A model generated the notes under the pieces. The model was not told the origin of the DNA and ran no database searches. It saw only the letters and a program-made list of their open reading frames with translations. Position numbers and translations under genes: made by a program. From assembly GCF_000069945.1 (NCBI RefSeq), contig NC_010545.1, positions 1,550,001 through 1,614,000 on the forward strand: 64,000 bases of DNA, written 5' to 3'. The stretch comes from Corynebacterium urealyticum DSM 7109 (lineage in GTDB: Bacteria > Actinomycetota > Actinomycetes > Mycobacteriales > Mycobacteriaceae). This document shows positions 38,328 to 48,071 of the stretch, in pieces. Every line of letters begins with the position of its first letter. Within the stretch, counting starts at the first letter, position 1.

Positions 38328-38398
38328 AGCCTGTCTGCCCTCTTCGCTAGGCTTCTTGGTTGGTAAACCTCTAGCCCAACGAAGGAGCAAGCGAGTAC

Positions 38399-40294
38399 AT
38401 GATTGCCGCTTTCGGCAGGATCCTGCGATCCACGAAGGAGCTCATGCCCTTCTACGTGATCGTGATGATCTCGAGCATCCTCACCGCCGGCCTGGCGCTG
38501 GCCGCACCATTCCTGGTGAAAAACGCCACCGACACGATCGTGGCCTCGGTGCAAGGCGAGCTCTCCCGCGACACCGCGCTGCAGACCGTGATCTGGCTGG
38601 CCGTGGCCCTGCTCGGCGTGGAACTGGCCAGTAACCTGGTTCGCAATATCGGCGGCTGGTTCGGTGACGTGATGGCCACCCGGATGCGGCAGATCCTCTC
38701 CAACCGCTACTTTGCGAAACTGCTCAGCCTGCCTCAGAGCTACTACGACAAGCAGGTCACGGGCACCATCATCTCGCGATTGGACCGCTCGATCCTGGGG
38801 CTCACCCAGTTCCTGCAGTCCTTCGCCAATAACTTCTTCTCCATGCTGCTCACGGTCGCGCTGATCCTGGTGATCACCGCGATCTACTACTGGCCATTGG
38901 CCCTGCTGCTGGCCGTGATCTTCCCGATGTACCTGTGGCTCACCGCGCTAACGAGCCGAAAGTGGATCGTCTGGGAGAAGGAGAAAAACGAGCACATTGA
39001 CACCGCCCAGGGCCGGTTCGCCGAGGTCATCGGCCAGGTGAAGGTAGTCAAGTCCTTCGTCACGGAGCTGCGCGAGCTGCGCATCTTCCAGAAGCACTTC
39101 GACGAGACCGTGCAGATCACCCGCGTGCAGTCCCGTTACTGGCACATGATGGACACCCTCCGCATGGGCGGGATGAACATCATCTTCTTCGCCATCTACC
39201 TCACCCTGTTCTGGCAGACGATCAGCGGGCGCTTCACCATCGGCGACATGGTCCTGCTCCTGCAGCTTGTGGTCATGGCCCGCCAGCCGGCCAGCATGAT
39301 GAGCTGGCTGGTGGACACCGCCCAGCGCGCCGCCGCCGGTTCCCGCGAATACTTCGAAGCGATGGAGGAGCTGGAGGAGCCAACAACAGCACCCGCCTTG
39401 CAGCAAGCCTCTCGCCCAGGCGGCAGCATGCTCGTCGACCAGGAGGATGTGAACGCTGCTCTCGTCCCGCAGCTTTCAGCCCCGCAGTCGGGGCCGGTCT
39501 TCGAGTTCCGGGACGTGGATTTCGAGTACCTGCCCGGCGAGCCCGTCATTCACGATGTGAGTTTCAGCGCGCAGCGGGGCCAGACGGTGGCGCTGGTCGG
39601 CGAGTCCGGCGGCGGTAAATCCACCCTGGTGAACCTCCTGCTGGGCCTGTACCAGCCCACCGCTGGGACGCTCACCGTCTGCGGTGAGGACGTCTCGACG
39701 TTGAGCAGCGCGGAGCTGCGTTCCTCGGTGGGCGTGGTCTTCCAGGAGCCGGCGCTGTTCTCCGGCACGATCCGCGAGAACATCGCCTACGCCACCCCGT
39801 ATGCCAGCCAGGCAGATATCGAGGATGCCGCCAAGCGTGCGAATGCGCACGAGTTCATCGTGGGCTTCACCGACGGCTACGACACGGTCATCGGAGAACG
39901 GGGCCTGCGGCTGTCCGGCGGCCAGAAGCAGCGCATCGCGGTAGCCCGAGCGATGCTGAAGGACGCCCCCGTGCTGGTATTGGATGAGGCCACCTCCGCG
40001 CTGGATACCAAGGCAGAGCGCGTGGTCCAGGCGGGCCTGGAACAACTGATGGAAGGGCGCACCACACTCGTGATTGCCCACCGGCTGTCGACGATCGCAA
40101 ACGTGGACACCATCGTCACCCTGGACGAGGGCCGCGTCGACGAGGTTGGCTCCCCCGCGGAGCTGGCGACCTCCGGGGGTATCTACTCCGAACTGCTGAA
40201 GCTCACGGGCTCGACCTCGGCTGCTGACCGCGAGCGGTTGAAGCGCTTCGGTTTCTGGGAGGGCGAGCCGGAGGAGGAGCCCGCGGAGGGCTAA
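38399..40294 (+). CDS. ABC exporter, fused membrane and ATPase domains
   Basis: A 631-residue half-transporter. Residues 1-330 form a six-helix type IV exporter domain; the ATPase follows with Walker A GESGGGKST, signature LSGGQKQR and Walker B VLVLDEATSALD. A Ser/Ala/Gln linker joins them. As a half-transporter it must dimerise. It follows the C-S lyase by 71 bp on the same strand; the ribosome site AAGGAG is 11 nt upstream of the ATG. Substrate unknown. Confidence 0.9.
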   Translation: MIAAFGRILRSTKELMPFYVIVMISSILTAGLALAAPFLVKNATDTIVASVQGELSRDTALQTVIWLAVALLGVELASNLVRNIGGWFGDVMATRMRQILSNRYFAKLLSLPQSYYDKQVTGTIISRLDRSILGLTQFLQSFANNFFSMLLTVALILVITAIYYWPLALLLAVIFPMYLWLTALTSRKWIVWEKEKNEHIDTAQGRFAEVIGQVKVVKSFVTELRELRIFQKHFDETVQITRVQSRYWHMMDTLRMGGMNIIFFAIYLTLFWQTISGRFTIGDMVLLLQLVVMARQPASMMSWLVDTAQRAAAGSREYFEAMEELEEPTTAPALQQASRPGGSMLVDQEDVNAALVPQLSAPQSGPVFEFRDVDFEYLPGEPVIHDVSFSAQRGQTVALVGESGGGKSTLVNLLLGLYQPTAGTLTVCGEDVSTLSSAELRSSVGVVFQEPALFSGTIRENIAYATPYASQADIEDAAKRANAHEFIVGFTDGYDTVIGERGLRLSGGQKQRIAVARAMLKDAPVLVLDEATSALDTKAERVVQAGLEQLMEGRTTLVIAHRLSTIANVDTIVTLDEGRVDEVGSPAELATSGGIYSELLKLTGSTSAADRERLKRFGFWEGEPEEEPAEG

Positions 40295-40335
40295 GCCCCC
40301 GGGCTGGCCGAGGAACTCAGGCAACGTGGCAACAA

Positions 40336-40372
40336 GAAAGGCTCCCACCGGAAAACCGGCTGGGAGCCTCAA
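40336..40372 (-). terminator. Terminator between the ABC exporter and the CsbD gene
   Basis: GGCTCCCA (40340-40347) pairs with TGGGAGCC (40361-40368), with an inner CCGG stem. Read on the minus strand it is followed by TTTCTTGTTG, terminating csbD; it probably also acts on the convergent exporter transcript. Confidence 0.65.
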
Positions 40373-40430
40373 AAATCTTCAGCCTAAGCGCCGGGGCTTA
40401 TGCCCAGGGGCTTAAACGAGGGAAAATTCT

Positions 40431-40604
40431 TTACTTGTCGGTCGCGTCGTTGAAGACCTCAGCAGCCTTGTCCTTGACCTCGTTAGCCTTGTCCTGCAGA
40501 TCGGACTTAGCCTGATCGATCTTGCCCTCAGCCTTGGTGGACTCGTCGCCCGTTGCGTCGCCGAAAGCTTCCTTTGCCTTGCCCTTGATGTCGTCGATAG
40601 ACAT
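40431..40604 (-). CDS. CsbD-family stress protein
   Basis: A 57-residue acidic/lysine-rich helical protein (MSIDDIKGKAKEAFGDATGD ...) of the CsbD family, often induced by general stress; its biochemical role is not known. ATG 40604 has a perfect AGGAGG six nt upstream, so the longer open frame above it is not used. Confidence 0.88.
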   Translation of the reverse strand: MSIDDIKGKAKEAFGDATGDESTKAEGKIDQAKSDLQDKANEVKDKAAEVFNDATDK

Positions 40605-40681
40605 GTGCTTCCTCCTAGAAGTTGGAATGTTCCGTTGCCCCTCCCACGATACAGAAAAACCGCGGGCGGCAGAGATAGTTT

Positions 40682-41533
40682 TTAGTACTCGTAGAAGCCC
40701 TTGCCGGACTTGCGGCCGAAGTGGCCGGCCTGCACCATGCGGCGCAGCAGCGGCGGGCAGGAGTAGGTCGGGTCGCCGAACTCCTCGAACATGACGTCCG
40801 CGATGAAGGCACAAGTGTCGAGACCAACCATGTCGGCCAGGGTCAGCGGGCCCATCGGGTGCGCGGCGCCCAGCTTCATGCCGGTGTCGATGTCTTCTGC
40901 GGTGGCCACGCCCTGCTCCACCATGCGGATCGCGGAGAGCATGTACGGCACCAGCAGGAAGTTCACGATGAAGCCGGAACGGTCCTTCGCACGGATGGCG
41001 GTCTTGCCCATCTTCTCGGTCGCGAAGGTCTGCGCCTTCTCCACGGCCTCCTCAGAGGTGGTCAGCGCCGGGATGACCTCCACGAGAGGCAGAACCGGAA
41101 CCGGGTTGAAGAAGTGCAGGCCGAGCACGCGCTCCGGGTTCTTCGTCGCCGAGGCGATGGTTTGGATCGGCAGCGACGAGGTGTTGGAGCACAGCGGCGC
41201 GGTCTTGTCTTCGACGATCTCGTCGAGCTGCGCGAAGACGTCCTTCTTGATCTTCTCGTTCTCGACGATGGCCTCCATGACCATCTCGCGGTCCGCGAAG
41301 TCCTCCAGGTTGGTGGTGTAGCTCAGGCGGGACAGGGTGGCGTCCCGGTCCTCTGCGGAGAGCTTTCCGCGCTCCACGGCCTTGGCCAGGGACTTCTCGA
41401 TGCGCTCCTTGCCTGCGTCGAGGGCCTCCTGCTTCAGCTCCCACACGAGGACGTCCGCGCCGGACTTCGCAGCAACCTCTGCGATTCCGGATCCCATGAG
41501 ACCTGCTCCGACGATGCCTACTCGCTGCACCAT
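40682..41533 (-). CDS. fadB2: 3-hydroxyacyl-CoA (3-hydroxybutyryl-CoA) dehydrogenase
   Basis: A 283-residue NAD-dependent dehydrogenase of short-chain acyl-CoA oxidation. The Rossmann motif VGIVGAGLMGSGIAEVAAKSG is at the N-terminus, the catalytic His is in GLHFFNPVPVLPLVEVI, and DRSGFIVNFLLVPYMLSAI and HPMGPLTLADMVGLD belong to the C-terminal domain. It is the monofunctional type rather than a fused trifunctional enzyme. ATG 41533 has CGGAGG six nt upstream; the longer frame is rejected. Confidence 0.9.
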   Translation of the reverse strand: MVQRVGIVGAGLMGSGIAEVAAKSGADVLVWELKQEALDAGKERIEKSLAKAVERGKLSAEDRDATLSRLSYTTNLEDFADREMVMEAIVENEKIKKDVFAQLDEIVEDKTAPLCSNTSSLPIQTIASATKNPERVLGLHFFNPVPVLPLVEVIPALTTSEEAVEKAQTFATEKMGKTAIRAKDRSGFIVNFLLVPYMLSAIRMVEQGVATAEDIDTGMKLGAAHPMGPLTLADMVGLDTCAFIADVMFEEFGDPTYSCPPLLRRMVQAGHFGRKSGKGFYEY

Positions 41534-41669
41534 GTGAAACCTCCGTTTTGTCGGTAGATAGTTATATTTTCCAGCATAGTGACGCAGGCTACATTTCGCC
41601 GTCATTTTCCCCTCTCCGTCGCCACTCCCCTCGCCTCATTTCGCCCCGGTCTGCCGACACGGGCGTTGA

Positions 41670-41675
41670 TAGGAT
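41670..41675 (+). promoter_or_regulatory. -10 element of the SNF2 helicase gene
   Basis: TAGGAT lies 7 nt before GTG 41683, the spacing seen at six other genes here, so the message is probably leaderless and starts at GTG. Confidence 0.45.
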
Positions 41676-41682
41676 GTTCGGC

Positions 41683-44275
41683 GTGAATATCGACGGCCAG
41701 GAAGTCACAGCTCAACGCATCGATTCGCTCATCGACGGGCTGGTCGACGTGCGTTACCACTGGGAGGCCACCACGCAGCGGGTCAACCGGCTCCGCGAGG
41801 GTGGACCCGCCCCAACGCTGTGCTCCGAGGACTCCGCCCGACTCTTCGGGCTTGGGCAGAACCTCAGCACGGCCGCTTTCCTGCGCAACATCGCAGCAGG
41901 CCAGGCGCCGAGCATTCCCTGGAACGAGGTCAACTCCTCGCTGCAGACCGTGGGAGAAATCCCCACCCGCGACGAGCTGGAACAGCAGCGCCCGGAACTC
42001 AAGAAGCTCGCCGAATACCGGGGCCTGCGCCGCCTCTTCCGATCCCGCCCACAGGCCCAGATCGACACCTACCGCAGGTACGCCGCCATCGACGGCGCCA
42101 CGGTTCACTCCATCCTGACCGGTGTGGACGCTGCCCTGGGTTCCACGGACCGCGGCCAGTTCCTGGGGATCGATCTCGCGACAATGCGCCCGGCGATCAC
42201 CTCCGAACTGGAAAAGCTCACCGGATGGGAGGTGCACTGGCACCAGCCCGAGGATATCGATGTCCACCGGCAAGCACTCGCGCGGCTGGCGGAAGTCGAA
42301 GCCACCGAGAAATCACTGTTGGCCGAAGTCGAGAGCCAGCAGCGATCCCTGAAGACCAAGCTCGCGGACGCGGAGCTAAGGCAGACCGACATCCAGATCC
42401 TCGACCAACTCACGCCATCGACGTCCCTGCGCTTAGGCCCCCTGCAACACCTGAATCTGCTGGACATCGAGGCCGCCACCGTCAGTGACCTCACCCGATA
42501 CGACGGCGTGGGGGAACAGACCGCTCGGCAGGCCATCGCCGCGGCGAAGCGCTACGCCGCCGAAATGCGTGCGGATCAGCCCGCGGTGATCGACTACCGG
42601 GATAAGGGCCCCTCCACCGCCTACGTCCGGGCACTGGCTGAGCTGCTCCAGTTCCGCGAGCAGCAACGCGAAACCCAGCTCGAAGGACCATTCCTGGCAC
42701 TGCCGGAAGGCTTCGATGCCTACGCGCAGGGCGTCAGCGAATTCGCGCTGGCCCGCCCGGCCGATGGTCCGCGCCTGATCACGCAGGCAGAGCTCGCAAA
42801 GATCCCGGCCCGCGGTGCCCCGCTGTCCACGGAGCAGGCGTGGCACCTGTACGCCATCCGCGCGGCGGAGTTCCACGCCTTCGGCGACGACAAATCCGCC
42901 ACCGCCGTGCCGGAGGACATCGCCAAGTCCATCGAGGAGATCACTCTCCGTGGCGTGCTGCACGCGAGCCTGCGCGGCTACCAGGACTTCGGGGCGAGGT
43001 ACGCGCTTGCCCAGCGCAAGGTCCTGATCGGCGATGAGATGGGCCTGGGCAAAACCATGCAGGCTCTTGCGGTGTTCGCCCACCTCGCCGCCCGCGGCGA
43101 GAAGCACTTTCTAGTGGTCTGCCCGCCGAGCCTGCGCATCAACTGGGAGCGCGAGATCAAAAAAATTCACGGATCTTGATCCCCACATCATCGCCGGCCC
43201 GTACAAGGACGCCGCCTACGAGGCCTTCAGCAACCGGGGCGGGGTGGCCATCGTGGGCTTCCCCGAGGTGCGCGGGGACTCCACGGTCATGACCGGCGAC
43301 CTTAACTACGGCGCGCTCGTCGTCGACGAAGCACACCGGGCGAAGAACCCCAAGTCCAAGCAAGCGCAGGGCGTACAGCAACTCACCGCACGGACGGACG
43401 TCGTCACCTACCTTTCCGGCACCCCGCTGGAAAACCGGGTGGCCGAGATGGAGACGCTGCTGGGTTACCTCGATCCCGAGCTAGCGCCCAAGCTCGAGAA
43501 GGCACGCAGGAGCGCGCGTGAGTTCCGCACCGTCGTCGCGCGCCGCTACCTGCGCCGCAACCAGAGCGACGTCCTCGCCGAGCTGCCACCGCTGACCGAG
43601 ACGGAGGAATGGATCGAGGCCTTCGAGGCGGAGCGTGAGAAGTACAACGAGGCCGTCGAGGCGGGCAACTTCATGCAGATGCGGCAGAGCTTCAGCGGGC
43701 CGGGGTCCGCGAAGATGGAGCGCTTCGCCGAGCTGCTCACCGATGGCCTGGATGACGATAAGACGATCGTTTTCACGTACTTCCGCGGCGTGCTCGATCA
43801 CCTCATGGACAGCCTCGGCGACCGAGCATTCGGCCCGATCGCGGGCGGGGTGAGCCACCAGGAACGCCAGCAGGCGGTGGATGACTTCACCGCAGCCGAG
43901 CCCGGCGCTGTGCTCGTCGCGCAGATCAACGCTGCCGGCGAGGGGTTGAATATCCAGGCGGCCAACCACGTGGTGCTCATCGAGCCGCAGCTCAACCCGG
44001 CGGTCGAGGCGCAAGCCATCGCGCGCGCCCACCGGATGGGCCAGATCAACCCGGTGGAGGTGCACCGGCTGCTCACCCCAGACTCCGTGGAGGAGCGACT
44101 GCACCTGCTGCTGGCAACCAAGCGGGAGCTCTTCGATTCCTATGCCCGCGACTCGGTGGCCGCCCAGCAGAATCCGGAGGCCATGGATATCACTGACCAG
44201 CAGGTCATGAGCGAGGTGCTCGCCGCCGAGAAGGAACGGATCAAGGAGCTTCGGGGCGAGACCCCGACGCTCTAA
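41683..44275 (+). pseudogene. SNF2-family helicase, split by a +1 frameshift in an A7 tract
   Basis: A SWI2/SNF2 ATPase (SMARCAL1/RapA-like) broken in two frames. The first part runs to a stop at 43179 and holds Walker A GDEMGLGKTMQALAV; the second (from about 43180) holds the Walker B DEAH (VVDEAHRAKNPKSKQ), LSGTPLENRVAEME and the C-terminal helicase motifs (AGEGLNIQAANHVVLIEP ... ARAHRMGQ). The break is at A7 (43159-43165); with six A the frame reads IKKFTDLDPHIIAGPY and joins into one protein of about 860 residues. An internal helix-hairpin-helix-like stretch is near residue 270. Sequencing error, slippage variant or true pseudogene cannot be told apart here. Confidence 0.8.
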
Positions 44276-44293
44276 ATCGCTCTAAGGCGTCCT

Positions 44294-44333
44294 GGGCCAC
44301 TCTCAGCTTCTTAAGCTCGCCCAGGGGGCGCGC
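44294..44333 (+). other. Hairpin after the helicase gene
   Basis: CCTGGGC and GCCCAGG form a stem in the gap between the convergent helicase and proline-rich protein genes. There is no T-run, so termination is only possible. Confidence 0.35.
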
Positions 44334-44362
44334 CGCAACGCCCCGCGGGCAGGCGCCGGATA

Positions 44363-45256
44363 CTAGCCCAGCTGGTTCAGCAGGTCGTCGGCGCGGTTGC
44401 GCAGGTCCTGCTCGAGCTGGCTTGTGTCGGGCAGCTCAATGCCGCCGGTGCCGTTGCCCGGGTTATTGCCCTCCGGCGCGGGGTTGGTGTCCCCGCCCGG
44501 CTGGCCACCCGGACCCTGGTTATCGCGACCGCCGAGGCGATTGCGCAGATCATCCAGGCTGGGGCCGCGACTCGGCTCCTGCGTCTCCGGCGCTTCGGTG
44601 CTCGGCTCGGTGGTGACGGTGGTGGTTGTGGTCGTCGAGCTCGAGGTCTTGTCGTCCGCCGACTCGTCGGAGCGGTTATTCCACCACATGAACCCGCCGA
44701 TCAGCAGGGCGATGACCAGCAGGATTCCCAGGATGGGCCCCACTGGGGTGCGCCGCTTGCCCTGGCCATTCTGCCCTTGGGCTCCGCCGCTGAACTGGGG
44801 GTTGCCGTGCTGCTGTGGCTGGCGCGGCGGGTAGCCATTCGGCGGCTGCTGATAGCCCTGCTGTGGGCCTGGCCCTTGCGGTCCGGGGTAGCCGGCACCG
44901 TAGCCCGGTGGCGGGCCCTGCTGATACTGCGGCTGATTGTGGCGATACTGAGGAGGCTGCCCGTTCTGGTAGTCCGGCTGCCCGGCCGCCCCGTGCGGCG
45001 GGTACTGCGCGGCCCCATAGCCCGAGGTGCCCGCTGCCCCGTCCGGAAGGTATTGAGTGTCGAACTGCCCCGTCGGGTCCTGATCCGCCCCACCCTGTGG
45101 GCGAATAATGCGCGTTGCATCATCGTTTCCGTCGAAACCGTCGCCGGCCTGGTCAAAGCCCCCGTCATTGACGCGGGGGAAGAATGAGGTCTCGGCGTCG
45201 TCGTCCTCAAAATCCCAATTGGGACGGCCGTTTCCGTTGTCGCGGTTATTGCTCAC
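44363..45256 (-). CDS. Proline/glutamine-rich membrane protein with Thr-rich linker
   Basis: A 297-residue single-pass protein. Residues 1-55 are acidic and carry two Thr in acidic settings (T23 in AETSFF, T48 in DDATRII). Residues 60-165 are a Pro/Gln/Gly/Tyr-rich cytoplasmic region; residues 173-191 form a transmembrane helix; a Thr/Ser-rich linker and a Gly/Pro/Asn-rich part follow. No known enzymatic domain. The acidic Thr motifs resemble phosphorylation and FHA-binding sites of actinobacterial Ser/Thr kinase substrates, which is inference. GTG start, GGAGG at 9 nt. Confidence 0.75.
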   Translation of the reverse strand: MSNNRDNGNGRPNWDFEDDDAETSFFPRVNDGGFDQAGDGFDGNDDATRIIRPQGGADQDPTGQFDTQYLPDGAAGTSGYGAAQYPPHGAAGQPDYQNGQPPQYRHNQPQYQQGPPPGYGAGYPGPQGPGPQQGYQQPPNGYPPRQPQQHGNPQFSGGAQGQNGQGKRRTPVGPILGILLVIALLIGGFMWWNNRSDESADDKTSSSTTTTTTVTTEPSTEAPETQEPSRGPSLDDLRNRLGGRDNQGPGGQPGGDTNPAPEGNNPGNGTGGIELPDTSQLEQDLRNRADDLLNQLG

Positions 45257-45319
45257 AGTCTGTTTCCTCCTTCAAGGGAAGAACCCTTTCTTGAGAAACC
45301 AGTCTAGGTGACGTGGGGC

Positions 45320-46090
45320 CTACCCGGAGTGCGGACGGGCGGACTTCACATCCGCCGTCTGCTTGGCAGGCCCACCCCAGGTGAAGGCGGCGGCGGTGTA
45401 GTTGGCGCCGTAGCTGGCGGAGCTCACCGCCGTCTGGCCGTAGTCGGACCAGCCCCACTTGGTGCCTTCGGCGCCCGGCAGCTGCGCGGTGCCCCAGTTC
45501 TGGCGGGTGCCGTCGCTGGCCACGGGGGCCGCCGTGCCCATCCAGAACAGCACCGGGGAGTTGGGGGTGTGCTTGCGCAGGTTATCGAGGAAGACCGCGG
45601 CGTCCGTCGCGCTCGTCAGCGAGGTGCCCCACTTATCCCCCGCCACGGTGCTCCACAGGCCATAGCGCTGGGCGGTCTTGGTGATCGCCTCCGGGTACTT
45701 CTTATAGAGCTGGTTGGCGGCGTCGTCGTCGGAGATGCGCAGCATCTTCTGGGTGAGGTACCAATCGCGGCCGGACTTATCCCCGGACTTCAGGACGTAG
45801 TCCGCGATGTACATCTTCATCACGGACAGCCCGGGGCGCGGTTCATCGGCGTTGCCGGTCTTCGCGATCCCCTTTGGGGTGACGACGGCCATCGTGGTCT
45901 CGGCAGGCACGTTGGTGATGTACTTGCCTAGATTTTCGGACGTCGCGGGCCACGCTGCGAGCGCTTCCTGCTTCGCCGCGTTCGTTGCACCAACCGGTCC
46001 TGCGACGGCCGAGACAGTGAGGCCCGCACCGAGGAGTACGGCTGCGAGCGAGCGTGCCGGTGTCGCGGCAGTGCGGATATTGAACTTCAC
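45320..46090 (-). CDS. Secreted serine beta-lactamase-like protein
   Basis: A 256-residue exported protein: basic N-terminus, hydrophobic core (residues 15-30), and an Ala-x-Ala-type cleavage region near 35. The mature part has SVMK (S89-x-x-K92), SDD (120-122) and KWG (211-213), in the order of the SxxK / SxN / KTG motifs of serine beta-lactamases and D,D-peptidases. Distances are shorter than in class A enzymes, so it may be a divergent or non-catalytic member acting on peptidoglycan. Not an obvious resistance gene. The adjacent proline-rich membrane protein is downstream on the same strand. Confidence 0.6.
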   Translation of the reverse strand: MKFNIRTAATPARSLAAVLLGAGLTVSAVAGPVGATNAAKQEALAAWPATSENLGKYITNVPAETTMAVVTPKGIAKTGNADEPRPGLSVMKMYIADYVLKSGDKSGRDWYLTQKMLRISDDDAANQLYKKYPEAITKTAQRYGLWSTVAGDKWGTSLTSATDAAVFLDNLRKHTPNSPVLFWMGTAAPVASDGTRQNWGTAQLPGAEGTKWGWSDYGQTAVSSASYGANYTAAAFTWGGPAKQTADVKSARPHSG

Positions 46091-46245
46091 TGTCTTCCCA
46101 CCTTTTAAAACGTCCAGGGGTGCCCGAAGCAGGAGAAATGCAGCTTAGGGCATGAGGTTTTCGGATTAACCCTACCTTAGAGACCTCTCAGAGCAACGCA
46201 GGCCAGCAAATTTTGCTCAGCACAGGGCCTTGGCAATCTCAGCAC

Positions 46246-46875
46246 TTAGGCCCGCCCGGAGGCCATCAGGGTCTCCATAAGCTCTTCCTTCACTACCGGC
46301 TTGAACCCCCAGGGATCGACGCCGACGTCTACCTGGCCGACACCGGTGATGGGGGTCGGCGAGTGGAGATGACCGTGCAGCATCCAGGGCACGTCCAGGC
46401 GCAGCTCGTCGTGGCGGGAACCACCCGGGATGTGGTCCTGGCCGGGGCGCGGGAAGTGATTGAGCCACACTGTGTGCCCCTCCCAGAGGAGGTTTTGCAT
46501 CGACTGCACGGAGTCGAAGACCTCCAGGAAGCGGGGCTGGCGCAGGTAGGCGTGCGTGTGCAGGGGGTGGGTTGAGTCGTGGTTGCCGCTCACCAGGTGG
46601 AGGTAGACCCGCGGCATATCTTCCGCACGCAGCGCCGCCTGAAGCTTGTCGAGCGCCGCCTCCTCCTGAGGCTCCCAGCCGCTGGAGATATCTCCGAGGA
46701 CCCACAGGTGATCGCCTTCGTTCAGAGCCTCGCGCAGGTTAGTAAGCAGGGTGTCGTCGTGCCGGGCCACCCCGGCCTCGTCCTCGCCGAAACCCCTAAT
46801 GCCGGACACCAAGGGGTGCCCAAGATGCAGATCGCTCGTGAACCAGGTTGTGGACCCTTCTCCGCTGGCCAACAT
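46246..46875 (-). CDS. Metallophosphoesterase
   Basis: A 209-residue calcineurin-like phosphoesterase with the full metal site: TSDLHLGH (DxH), VLGDISSG (GD), VSGNHDS (GNHD), NHFPRPG and HGHLHS (GHxH). Small stand-alone members act on phosphodiesters; the substrate is unknown. ATG 46875 has GGGAGG at 8 nt, so a GTG three codons upstream is not used. Divergent from the BASS transporter. Confidence 0.88.
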   Translation of the reverse strand: MLASGEGSTTWFTSDLHLGHPLVSGIRGFGEDEAGVARHDDTLLTNLREALNEGDHLWVLGDISSGWEPQEEAALDKLQAALRAEDMPRVYLHLVSGNHDSTHPLHTHAYLRQPRFLEVFDSVQSMQNLLWEGHTVWLNHFPRPGQDHIPGGSRHDELRLDVPWMLHGHLHSPTPITGVGQVDVGVDPWGFKPVVKEELMETLMASGRA

Positions 46876-47009
46876 CGCGCACACCTCCCTTAATCCTCAA
46901 AAACATCGCGCCCATCTCATCGATGACGCGCTCTGTTCAACACTTTCATCCCAGCTTAGCCATGCTTAGCAAAAACCGCCCCATTTCACACTTTGGGAAT
47001 CTAATCCCA

Positions 47010-47015
47010 TATAGT
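47010..47015 (+). promoter_or_regulatory. -10 element of the BASS transporter gene
   Basis: TATAGT lies 6 nt before ATG 47022; no ribosome site, so the transcript is probably leaderless. Confidence 0.5.
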
Positions 47016-47021
47016 GGTTTT

Positions 47022-48071
47022 ATGACTCAGCACAACACCACCACGAACACCACCACCGTGGACGCCGAAGAGCGCTCGGCACGCATCGCCGTCTTCGCTT
47101 TCCCGGCGTTCATCCTGGCCGGCTCCGCCCTGGCCTTCTTCTCCCCCGGCACCTTCACCCCGCTGGCCCCGCACGTCTCCACGATGATCGCCATCATCAT
47201 GCTGTGCATGGGGCTCACGCTGACCCTGCCGGACTTCAAGGAGATCCTGCGCCGCCCCTGGCCGATCTTCATCGGCGTCGTCGCCCAGTTCATCATCATG
47301 CCGCTGGGCGCGGTCGCGGTCGCCAAGCTGCTGGGGCTCAACCCGATGCTCGCCATCGGCCTGCTGATGCTGGGCTCCGTCCCCGGCGGCACCACCTCCA
47401 ACGTGGTCGCCTACCTCGCGAAGGGCGACGTCGCCCTCTCCGTCGCCATGACTTCCGTGTCGACGATCCTGTCCCCCATCGCCACCCCGATCATCATGCT
47501 GCTGCTCGCCGGTGAGGAGACCCCGGTCGACGGCGCGAACATGGCCTGGTCCCTGGTCCAGACGGTGCTGCTGCCCGTCGTCGGCGGCCTGGTCATCCGC
47601 GTGATCTTCGACCGCTTCGTCACCGCGCTGCTGCCGATCCTGCCGTGGCTGTCCATCATCGCCATCGGTGGAGTGGTCTTCCCCGCTGTCGCGAAGTCCT
47701 CCGACACCCTCGCCCAGGTCGGCCTGCTCACCCTCATCGCGGTGATCCTGCACAACGCCATCGGCTACGGCCTGGGCTTCCTGGCAGCCAAGGTCTTCGG
47801 TTACCCACAGGCCGTCGCCCGCACCACCTCCATCGAGGTCGCCACCCAGTCCGCAGGCCTGTCCTCCGCGATGGCGGGCAAGTACTGGAGCCCCGAGGCT
47901 GCTATCCCGGGCGCGATCGCCGCGGTCTGGCACAACATCTCCGGTGCGATCTTCGCCTTCCTGGCCCGCCGCATCGACGCCAAGCGCGCGTCCCAGCCCA
48001 CAGGCCAGGCCGCTGAGCAGCGCGCCGAGCAAGCCAGCCCAGCGAGTACCCCGACCCCAGTCGCAGACTAG
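47022..48071 (+). CDS. Bile acid:sodium symporter (BASS) family transporter
   Basis: A 349-residue membrane protein with about ten helices. The BASS region GSVPGGTTSNVVAYLAKGDVALS and the second crossover region (EVATQSAGLSSAMAG) are present. Bacterial members take up organic anions such as 2-oxo acids or pantothenate precursors; the substrate cannot be called. I start at ATG 47022, where a promoter fits, and not at the long upstream frame. His/Thr-rich N-terminus and Ala/Gln-rich C-terminal tail. Confidence 0.85.
   Translation: MTQHNTTTNTTTVDAEERSARIAVFAFPAFILAGSALAFFSPGTFTPLAPHVSTMIAIIMLCMGLTLTLPDFKEILRRPWPIFIGVVAQFIIMPLGAVAVAKLLGLNPMLAIGLLMLGSVPGGTTSNVVAYLAKGDVALSVAMTSVSTILSPIATPIIMLLLAGEETPVDGANMAWSLVQTVLLPVVGGLVIRVIFDRFVTALLPILPWLSIIAIGGVVFPAVAKSSDTLAQVGLLTLIAVILHNAIGYGLGFLAAKVFGYPQAVARTTSIEVATQSAGLSSAMAGKYWSPEAAIPGAIAAVWHNISGAIFAFLARRIDAKRASQPTGQAAEQRAEQASPASTPTPVAD

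Noticed and set aside
43159..43165. Programmed -1 frameshifting at the A7 run
   Set aside because: A -1 shift does not restore the helicase frame; dropping one A (+1) is needed, and there is no clear stimulatory structure.
46161..46179. Possible DtxR iron box upstream of the secreted beta-lactamase-like gene
   Set aside because: Only 14 of 19 positions fit the consensus, and the second half-site is poor.
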